From NCBI GenBank assembly GCA_937967685.1, contig CALBTX010000187.1, positions 1 to 19,403 on the forward strand: DNA of 19,403 nt, written 5' to 3'. The position numbers and the translations under genes were made by a program. The stretch's first letter is position 1. Each line of letters opens with the position of its first letter. Source of the DNA: an uncultured Bacillaceae bacterium (lineage in GTDB: Bacteria > Bacillota > Bacilli > Caldalkalibacillales > Caldalkalibacillaceae). The notes beneath the pieces are model-generated. The model was not told the DNA's origin and searched no databases. It saw only the letters and a list, made by a program, of their open reading frames with translations. Shown here one piece after another: positions 1 to 5,075 of this stretch.

Positions 1-87
1 GGATGATCCCAGAGAAGGGATGATCCCAGAGACGGGATGATTCGAGAAGAAGGGGTGTGAGCCCAGTAGAAGGAATGACCCGACAAG
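1..87. repeat. degenerate 17-20 bp tandem repeat upstream of fliW
   Basis: Five head-to-tail units can be read at 1-17, 18-34, 35-52, 53-72 and 73-87. The first two, GGATGATCCCAGAGAAG and GGATGATCCCAGAGACG, match at 16 of 17 positions and the later ones decay progressively. All three forward frames are closed by stops, so this is not the tail of an upstream gene. No function is recognised. It resembles the other short tandem duplications in this window in size but not in sequence. The rest of the gap (88-274) holds a GC-rich stretch at about 87-140, an AT-rich stretch at about 178-212 and the fliW ribosome binding site. I see no gene there. Confidence 0.7.
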
Positions 88-274
88 CCCCACCTGCAAG
101 CCTCGCCTCTAAGCGTTAGCTCAGGGGGCGGGTGTATGTCGGACAATGTCAAAAGTTGATGCTGTTCAGGCATGAACTTTTTTCTTTATATTCATCTTTT
201 TATCAAAAAATGAAAGTCCCGCTCTGACTCGGTTTAGCTACGGCCGATTTTTTATATAAGGAGGCTCTATTTGC

Positions 275-736
275 ATGAACATCATCACCCCTCGTTTTGG
301 GAAGATTGAATACACTGAAGCGGATTTGATCACTTTTCCGCAGGGTATCCCCGGTGTGCAGAAATTCAAGCGCTATGTGCTACTTCCGGTGAAAGAGTCG
401 GATGATGTGCCTTTCGTTTTTTTACAATCGACGGAAGACGGGGACCTTTGCTTTTTGCTGCTGGATACTTTATCATTTTTTCCTGATTACGAATTCGAAT
501 TGCCGGAAAGTGATCGCCGGTCGTTGGCGCTGACCGAGCCGGAAGACGTGCTCGTTTTCACCGTCGTCACCGTCAAAGGCTCTTTGCGCGAGGCGACGAC
601 GAATTTGAAAGCGCCGCTCGTTATCAACCAGAGGCATAGAATCGGCAAGCAGATTGTTTTGGACAAAGAGGATTATTTAATTAAACAGCCTTTATTCCGC
701 GCTGAACCGTCTTCAGACGCCGTCACATCGAGGTGA
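275..736 (+). CDS. fliW: flagellar assembly factor FliW
   Basis: FliW is a cytoplasmic protein that binds flagellin and also binds and inhibits CsrA, so that flagellin translation follows export. The 153-residue product has the usual FliW length and shows the family pattern: an N-terminal FGKIEY segment, then ITFPQGIPG, a central hydrophobic strand region (LCFLLLDTLSFFPDYEFELP) and the conserved APLVINQRHRIGKQIVLD near residues 113-131. The ATG at 275 follows a perfect AAGGAGG at 258-264. csrA begins four bases after the stop, the standard FliW-CsrA operon pairing. No convincing promoter was found close upstream. A GCCGATTT at 243-250 looks like a sigma-D -10 but lacks a good -35. Confidence 0.95.
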   Translation: MNIITPRFGKIEYTEADLITFPQGIPGVQKFKRYVLLPVKESDDVPFVFLQSTEDGDLCFLLLDTLSFFPDYEFELPESDRRSLALTEPEDVLVFTVVTVKGSLREATTNLKAPLVINQRHRIGKQIVLDKEDYLIKQPLFRAEPSSDAVTSR

Positions 737-740
737 GGAC

Positions 741-965
741 ATGCTCGTTTTATCCAGGAAAAAAGGAGAATCCATCATGATTGATGATCAGATTGAGCTT
801 AAAGTGATCGATGTGGAAGGAGAGACGGTCAAACTCGGCATTCAAGCACCCAAACAGATTTCCGTGCATCGCAAAGAAATTTATCTCTCCATTCAAAAGG
901 AAAATCAATCCGCTTTGAAGCTGGATCTCGATTTGAAGGAACTGGAACAACTGAAAAAGAATTAG
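741..965 (+). CDS. csrA: carbon storage regulator CsrA, translational repressor
   Basis: CsrA is a homodimeric RNA-binding protein that blocks ribosome access at GGA motifs. In B. subtilis its main target is the flagellin (hag) leader and it is antagonised by FliW. The 74-residue product has the full family sequence: MLVLSRKKGESIMI at the start, then VKLGIQAPK and SVHRKEIY, which holds the conserved arginine near residue 44 used in RNA binding. The ATG at 741 follows AGGTGAGGA, which overlaps the fliW stop, so the two are probably translationally coupled. The C-terminal tail after residue 52 is rich in Lys, Leu and Glu, like other Gram-positive CsrA proteins. The gene is normally followed by hag, but here flaG follows. 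Confidence 0.96.
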   Translation: MLVLSRKKGESIMIDDQIELKVIDVEGETVKLGIQAPKQISVHRKEIYLSIQKENQSALKLDLDLKELEQLKKN

Positions 966-994
966 CGGTTTTCCGAAATGGCTGGCGGCTTTGC

Positions 995-1022
995 TAAACA
1001 TTTCCACTCTCCATTCCGATAA
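995..1022 (+). promoter_or_regulatory. sigma-D promoter for flaG-fliD-fliT-fliS
   Basis: TAAA at 995-998 and TCCGATAA at 1015-1022 are separated by 16 bases. The consensus for the motility sigma factor SigD is TAAA, a spacer of about 15, and GCCGATAA, so only the first -10 base differs. Transcription would start at about 1029, about 27 bases before the flaG start. Its location between csrA and flaG is where B. subtilis has sigma-D-dependent flagellin and flaG-fliDST transcription. Confidence 0.75.
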
Positions 1023-1055
1023 TATGGATAACAAATGAATGTGGAGGAGATCCCC

Positions 1056-1427
1056 ATGGAAGTTTCAAATGTTCCTTCGACCCAGACGAGTTCCAATTCA
1101 AACATTGCTCCCCCGATCAAAGGAAATAACATCCGCCAAATTAAAGAACATCTGCAACAGACGAAATCGCCTCATGAATTGTTGGCTTCACTGGAACAAT
1201 TGACTCCCGGACAAATGCAAGAAATGGTCGCTGATGCAAACCAATTTTTTCGGATGACACAGACCCATCTTGAATTTCATTTACATGAAAAACTGGACAG
1301 ATATTACGTGAAAGTGATCGATGCGGAAACAAAGGAGCTCATCCGTGAAATTCCTCCGGAAAAGCTGCTCAATATGTATGCGGCGATGAGGGATTTGATG
1401 GGCTTGTTGGTTGATAAACGCGTGTGA
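1056..1427 (+). CDS. flaG: flagellar protein FlaG
   Basis: FlaG is a small protein encoded with the filament cap and export chaperones. It affects filament length in some bacteria, but its biochemical role is poorly defined. The product is 123 residues from this start. The N-terminal half is polar and Ser/Thr/Asn-rich. The conserved domain is C-terminal (about residues 70-123), with FHLHEKLDRYYVKVID followed by REIPPEKLLNMYAAMRDLMGLLVD, typical of the family. The ATG at 1056 is preferred over an in-frame ATG at 1035 because GGAGGAG at 1043-1049 lies seven bases before it and downstream of the 1035 codon. A sigma-D promoter lies immediately upstream. fliD starts 13 bases after the stop. Confidence 0.9.
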   Translation: MEVSNVPSTQTSSNSNIAPPIKGNNIRQIKEHLQQTKSPHELLASLEQLTPGQMQEMVADANQFFRMTQTHLEFHLHEKLDRYYVKVIDAETKELIREIPPEKLLNMYAAMRDLMGLLVDKRV

Positions 1428-1440
1428 GGAGGGACAAGAT

Positions 1441-3063
1441 ATGAATCAAATGCGTATTGCCGGTCTGGCCACCGGTTTGGACACGGATCAAATCATTCGT
1501 GATTTGATGCGGGTTGAACGCATGCCGTTGGATAAATTGTATCAGGAGCGGGAGTGGGTCAACTGGCAAAGGGATGCCTTGCGGGACATTAATTTAGCTT
1601 TAACCGAATTTCGTGATCGTTACAGCCGGCTGCGGCTGCAAGGGACATTTAACGCTTATTCGATACATTCGGCCAATAGCGCTGTGGTCACTGGATCGGC
1701 CACGGCCAGTGCGGTGCCCGGCGCGTACGATCTACAAGTTCACCAGCTAGCCAAGGTGGCTCGTTTTGATTCGATCAAGCCCATTGAAAAAGACGGGGAA
1801 AAGGTCACGTCATCGACAAAAATATTGGCGGCGGACGAACAGGCCACCGAGTTTAAAATTAAAGTGCCCGCCCATCTGGACTCAGAAGACGAATATATCA
1901 CAATCAAGGTGACGCACGAAGATACATACGGTTCTTTGGCCAGAAAAATCAACAATGCTCAAGACGAAGCGGGCAGGTCTTTAGGCTTACGGGCCTCTTT
2001 TGATGAAGCCACCGCCAGCTTTTATATTTCCACGCGTGAGATGGGAGCCGATCAAGAGATTGTGATTGAAGACGTCGATGGCGATTTCGTTCAAAAACAT
2101 ATTTTGGGTGTCGATGCCACATACGACTGGACGAACAGTGCGCACATCAGGCGTGAGGAGGTCAGTGCAGGCACATATCGATACGCCGTCTCCGGGCAAA
2201 ACGCCTCGATCACGTTTGACGGCAAAACGGTCGATGATTTGACAACCAACCAGGTCACCGTGCACGGCATTCAGCTTAATCTGCTGAGTACGACCGCTGA
2301 AGACGAATCGGTCACCATTCGGGTGGAAAGTGATCCTGACGAAGTGTTTGAACTCGTCAAAGAGTTTGTCGAGAGCTACAACGAACTGATTGAAGACATT
2401 GACAAACAACTCAATGAACCGAGGTACCGTGACTATCCCCCATTAACGGAAGAACAGAGAAGAGAACTGACCGAGCGTGAAGCGGAATTGTGGGACGAAA
2501 GGGCAAAAAGCGGCCTTTTGCGCCATGATAACGAGCTTCGTTCGCTTTTGACGAATTTGCGCCGGGCGCTCAGCGATCCGGTGGAAGGCATCGGATTGGG
2601 AGAGTTAAGATCGCTCTCCGAGATCGGTATCCAAACGGGGGATTATTCGTTCGGAGGCCGCCTGTTTATAGATGAAGAACAATTGCGCCAGGCCATTGCC
2701 GAAAAGCCCGATGAAGTGATGAACCTGTTTACGCGACGCGCGCCGGACGATATTTCTGACGGGGATCAGGCCGCTCATACCGGTTTGGGCCACAGGGTGT
2801 ATGAACAATTAAATGCGGCCGTCAACCGTTTGCGGGACCGGGCCGGCCGACCGGGGATGACGAGCGCAGATCAAAGTACGCTAGGGAAAAACTTAAGTCG
2901 GATCGACGAGCAGATCGATCGCTATGAGCTGCGCCTGCAACAGGTGGAAGAACGGTACTGGAGGCAGTTTACGGCATTGGAGAAGGCAATGAACGAAATG
3001 AATCAGCAAAGCTTGTGGCTGCAGCAAACGCTGTTTGCCAATATGGGCGGTTATTCATCGTAG
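1441..3063 (+). CDS. fliD: flagellar filament capping protein FliD (hook-associated protein 2)
   Basis: FliD forms the cap at the tip of the growing flagellum and assists insertion of exported flagellin. The 540-residue product has the FliD N-terminal domain (residues 1-105: RIAGLATGLDTDQIIRDLM, then a heptad-like region and the conserved PGAYDLQVHQLAK). A variable central domain follows (about 110-290), then a C-terminal domain with long helical, coiled-coil-forming segments ending in IDEQIDRYELRLQQVEERY. The ATG at 1441 has AGGAGGG at 1427-1433. The longer reading from TTG at 1411 would overlap flaG and lacks a ribosome binding site. An alternative ATG lies at 1450. Length and domain order are normal. 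Confidence 0.95.
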   Translation: MNQMRIAGLATGLDTDQIIRDLMRVERMPLDKLYQEREWVNWQRDALRDINLALTEFRDRYSRLRLQGTFNAYSIHSANSAVVTGSATASAVPGAYDLQVHQLAKVARFDSIKPIEKDGEKVTSSTKILAADEQATEFKIKVPAHLDSEDEYITIKVTHEDTYGSLARKINNAQDEAGRSLGLRASFDEATASFYISTREMGADQEIVIEDVDGDFVQKHILGVDATYDWTNSAHIRREEVSAGTYRYAVSGQNASITFDGKTVDDLTTNQVTVHGIQLNLLSTTAEDESVTIRVESDPDEVFELVKEFVESYNELIEDIDKQLNEPRYRDYPPLTEEQRRELTEREAELWDERAKSGLLRHDNELRSLLTNLRRALSDPVEGIGLGELRSLSEIGIQTGDYSFGGRLFIDEEQLRQAIAEKPDEVMNLFTRRAPDDISDGDQAAHTGLGHRVYEQLNAAVNRLRDRAGRPGMTSADQSTLGKNLSRIDEQIDRYELRLQQVEERYWRQFTALEKAMNEMNQQSLWLQQTLFANMGGYSS

Positions 3064-3098
3064 TTGGGTAGTGATTAATCTTATTTGGGTGGTTATCG

Positions 3099-3530
3099 AT
3101 GCGAAAACCAGAACAGGACATTGAGCCGAACGACCGGGCAGGTGTGGAGCGCCACGGATTGTTTCAGCGGTTATATGCCTGTACGCAAAAGATTTTTGAC
3201 CAAGTACAGCATATATATGCCTCCGAGGAAGGGCGCGACGCCGATGCCATGGAACAATTGCATGCGCTCGTCACTGAGCGCGGACATGTGATTGAAGAGC
3301 TGCAGAGACAAATAGGGCAACATTCGACCGAATCCCCGGCCTTATCCGCAGATGAAATACGGCAAATGAAGCGCTGGGAAGAACAGATGGAACCGCAATT
3401 GCAGGACATCCGGCAGCGTCTTGCCGCTCGGATCAATCGCTTGGAGCGGGGCAAAAAACTGGCCAGGCATTATCAGAGCAGCTATGGGCTGCCCTATACG
3501 GATGGCGCTTATTTTGACAGGAAAAAGTAA
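3099..3530 (+). CDS. fliT: FliT-like flagellar export chaperone
   Basis: The product is a small acidic, mostly helical protein of 143 residues, encoded between fliD and fliS. FliT-type proteins are cytoplasmic chaperones that bind FliD before export. The identification rests on operon position, size, predicted all-helical character and the C-terminal signature YGLPYTDGAYFDRKK, which resembles the short conserved tail of Bacillus FliT proteins. The middle of the protein is not conserved enough for me to recognise on its own. The ATG at 3099 has only a weak GGGTGG-type ribosome binding site about eight bases upstream. In B. subtilis the order is fliS-fliT. Here the FliT-like gene precedes fliS. 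Confidence 0.7.
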   Translation: MRKPEQDIEPNDRAGVERHGLFQRLYACTQKIFDQVQHIYASEEGRDADAMEQLHALVTERGHVIEELQRQIGQHSTESPALSADEIRQMKRWEEQMEPQLQDIRQRLAARINRLERGKKLARHYQSSYGLPYTDGAYFDRKK

Positions 3531-3559
3531 GCGGATGATCGACGGAAGGGGGGACCACT

Positions 3560-3964
3560 TTGTCTGTTAATCAGCCGTATCAAACGTACAAACAAAATGC
3601 CGCTCAAACGGCATCACCCGGTGAATTAACGTTAATGCTTTACAACGGCTGCCTGAAATTTATTAAGCAGGCGAAAAGCGCACTGGAACAACAACAGATG
3701 GAGGAAAAAAACAAATACATCCTTAAAGCGCAAGACATTATTCGCGAGCTGATGCTGACTTTAAATCCGGATGTGGATATTTCCAAAAACATGCTCCAGC
3801 TGTACGACTACATGCTTCAGCGCTTAATCGAGGCGAACATCCACAACGACCCTGCTCTTTTAGACGAAGTGGAAGGGTATGTCACCGAGTTCAGGGACAC
3901 ATGGAAAGAAGTCATTCAGCTGAACCGCCGCTTACAGCACGGAGATGATACACAAAATCGATAA
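3560..3964 (+). CDS. fliS: flagellin export chaperone FliS
   Basis: FliS binds the disordered C-terminus of flagellin in the cytoplasm, prevents premature polymerisation and delivers it to the export gate. The 134-residue helical product has the family hallmarks: PYQTYKQNAAQTASPGELTLMLY at the N-terminus, then CLKFIKQAKSAL and a four-helix pattern ending near DTWKEVIQL. The start is TTG at 3560, which puts the AAGGGGGG at 3546-3553 six bases upstream; no better ATG is available. The gene ends the flagellar block and an intrinsic terminator follows. In B. subtilis FliS also cooperates with FliW-CsrA feedback through flagellin, so its presence here implies a flagellin gene elsewhere. Confidence 0.95.
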   Translation: MSVNQPYQTYKQNAAQTASPGELTLMLYNGCLKFIKQAKSALEQQQMEEKNKYILKAQDIIRELMLTLNPDVDISKNMLQLYDYMLQRLIEANIHNDPALLDEVEGYVTEFRDTWKEVIQLNRRLQHGDDTQNR

Positions 3965-3975
3965 GCGCCTTTCCG

Positions 3976-4005
3976 GGAGTGGACCGTAGCGGTCCGCTCC
4001 TTTTT
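3976..4005 (+). terminator. intrinsic terminator after fliS
   Basis: GGAGTGGACC at 3976-3985 pairs with GGTCCGCTCC at 3991-4000 (one G-U pair) around a five-base loop and is followed by TTTTT at 4001-4005. It lies 12 bases after the fliS stop and closes the flagellar transcript. Confidence 0.85.
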
Positions 4006-4099
4006 GCTGGGCAAATATATGTTTGGCCGGCCATGCCCGGTGCTTGCCGCTTTTTCCTTGTGAAAAAAATGAATCAGTGCATAAGAACCCCAAACAGGT

Positions 4100-4232
4100 T
4101 GTGGACAACATGGCACACAGACTTGTGGATAATGTGGATAAATTTGTGCATAACTTGCAGATTTGCTTGTCAAATAGATTCCTCATTCTGAATGAGCTGT
4201 GGATCAATGCAAATAAAAATTTTTGTGAACAA
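4100..4232 (+). promoter_or_regulatory. cluster of DnaA-box-like 9-mers upstream of hpf
   Basis: Six same-strand 9-mers match or nearly match the DnaA box in the TGTGGATAA orientation (complement of TTATCCACA). Two are perfect and exactly abutting: TGTGGATAA at 4124-4132 and 4133-4141. Near matches are TGTGGACAA at 4100-4108, TGTGCATAA at 4145-4153, TGTGGATCA at 4198-4206 and TGTGAACAA at 4224-4232. An AT-rich patch lies at about 4208-4226. DnaA-box clusters outside oriC are known in B. subtilis and act as DnaA-responsive promoters or titration sites. That this one binds DnaA is inference. The 390-base gap 3965-4354 holds no convincing gene. Confidence 0.7.
4182..4196. repeat. short perfect inverted repeat in the hpf upstream region
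   Basis: CTCATT at 4182-4187 and AATGAG at 4191-4196 form a perfect six-base inverted repeat around CTG, between the fourth and fifth DnaA-box-like 9-mers. It may be an operator half-site pair or chance. No tail of T residues follows, so it is not a terminator. Confidence 0.4.
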
Positions 4233-4249
4233 TGACGGGGCATTTAGGC

Positions 4250-4273
4250 TGTCGAAAAGGAGTATGGTATAAT
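4250..4273 (+). promoter_or_regulatory. hpf promoter with extended -10 and an overlapping Spo0A-box heptamer
   Basis: TATAAT at 4268-4273 is preceded by TGG, giving an extended -10 element that can work with a weak -35. No good -35 hexamer is present at the expected position (4245-4250). TGTCGAA at 4250-4256 is an exact match to the Spo0A-box core and sits in the -35 region. In B. subtilis the homologous gene yvyD responds to sigma-B and sigma-H. I could not find convincing sites for either here. Confidence 0.5.
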
Positions 4274-4354
4274 AATGATAAGGGTTACATGAATGTGCCC
4301 GTTCGAGAAAGCCTGCAATCCATGGCCATTTAGCAGCCAAAGGAGGAATGATTG

Positions 4355-4906
4355 ATGAACTTTAACATTCGAGGCGAAAACATTGAGGTGACACCAGCCT
4401 TGCGCAACTATGTGGAAAAGAAGCTGGGTCGCTTGGAACGTTATTTTGCAGAAGATATCACCTCCGACGTCTATGTCACGATGAAAGTACTGCGTGATCA
4501 GCACAGTGTAGAAGTGACGATACCGATGACGAAACTGTTGCTTCGTGCCGAGGAAAAAAGTTTGGACATGTATGCTTCGATCGACCTCGTCGTCGAGAAA
4601 CTGGAACGCCAGATCAGAAAGTACAAAACGAAAGTCAATCGGAAATTTAGAACGGACGGAAGCGTGAAGAAATTGTTTCATGAAGATGCAACGAACGGAA
4701 GAGCCGCCGTTGACAATGAAGGTGACCAACCAGAAATCGTGCGCACAAAACGATTCAATCTGAAACCGATGGATGCTGAAGAGGCCATATTGCAAATGGA
4801 TATGTTGGGACATAATTTCTTTGTTTTCTCCGATGCGGTGACCGAGCAAATCAGCGTTGTTTATAAACGGAAAGACGGACGCTACGGATTAATCCAACCG
4901 GAATAG
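4355..4906 (+). CDS. hpf: long-form ribosome hibernation promoting factor HPF
   Basis: HPF binds the decoding region of the 30S subunit and, in its long form, dimerises 70S ribosomes into inactive 100S particles in stationary phase or stress. The 183-residue product has an N-terminal S30AE domain (about residues 1-100, MNFNIRGENIEVTPALRNYVEKKLGRLE, then a basic face around RQIRKYKTKVNRKFR). A variable linker follows, then a C-terminal dimerisation domain (about 122-183, IVRTKRFNLKPMDAEEAILQM and HNFFVF). The ATG at 4355 is chosen over TTG at 4352 because AAGGAGG lies at 4340-4346. The gene sits between the flagellar block and secA, as in B. subtilis (yvyD). Confidence 0.95.
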   Translation: MNFNIRGENIEVTPALRNYVEKKLGRLERYFAEDITSDVYVTMKVLRDQHSVEVTIPMTKLLLRAEEKSLDMYASIDLVVEKLERQIRKYKTKVNRKFRTDGSVKKLFHEDATNGRAAVDNEGDQPEIVRTKRFNLKPMDAEEAILQMDMLGHNFFVFSDAVTEQISVVYKRKDGRYGLIQPE

Positions 4907-4932
4907 AAAAGCGAACCGGAATAAGAAAAACG
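4896..4932. repeat. 18-19 bp tandem duplication spanning the hpf stop codon
   Basis: AACCGGAATAGAAAAGCG at 4896-4913 is followed directly by AACCGGAATAAGAAAAACG at 4914-4932, which differs by one inserted base and one substitution. The first copy contains the hpf stop codon TAG at 4904-4906. Confidence 0.75.
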
Positions 4933-4962
4933 AAACGAATCGGTTACGCCGGGCGTTAAACA

Positions 4963-4998
4963 CCCCCAGTCACGCTTTGGGCGCGAAGCGGCTGGGGG
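4963..4998 (+). terminator. strong hairpin after hpf, likely intrinsic terminator
   Basis: CCCCCAG at 4963-4969 pairs with CTGGGGG at 4992-4998, and an inner stem pairs CGCTT at 4973-4977 with AAGCG at 4986-4990 across a small asymmetric bulge. The following bases, CTTCATCATTT, are only moderately T-rich, so termination may be partial. It separates hpf from the secA promoter. Confidence 0.6.
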
Positions 4999-5007
4999 CT
5001 TCATCAT

Positions 5008-5036
5008 TTGAAACGATATGTATGAATTGTTAAAAT
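5008..5036 (+). promoter_or_regulatory. sigma-A promoter for secA
   Basis: TTGAAA at 5008-5013 and TAAAAT at 5031-5036 are separated by exactly 17 bases, each one mismatch from the -35 and -10 consensus. Transcription would start at about 5043, roughly 33 bases before the secA start codon. It lies just downstream of the hairpin that ends hpf. Confidence 0.75.
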
Positions 5037-5075
5037 ATGAACATCACAAATGTTGGACGAGGGAGCGAACGATTT

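Noticed and set aside
1..87. CRISPR array
   Set aside because: Units are 17-20 bases, directly abutting with no spacers, and decay progressively.
243..250. GCCGATTT as a sigma-D promoter for fliW
   Set aside because: No TAAA-like -35 at 14-16 bases upstream, and a start there would fall at the ribosome binding site itself.
4100..4232. The DnaA-box cluster as the chromosomal origin oriC
   Set aside because: No dnaA, dnaN or recF nearby and no clear GC patch with DnaA-trio run; the neighbourhood matches the far-from-origin flagellar-secA region of Bacillus.
3932..4243. Small open frames on both strands in the fliS-hpf gap
   Set aside because: They overlap one another, run through the terminator and DnaA-box region, lack ribosome binding sites and have low-complexity, unconserved-looking products.
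4244..4849. 201-codon minus-strand open frame over hpf
   Set aside because: Shadow of the hpf coding sequence; composition is His/Phe-rich and no start signal is visible.
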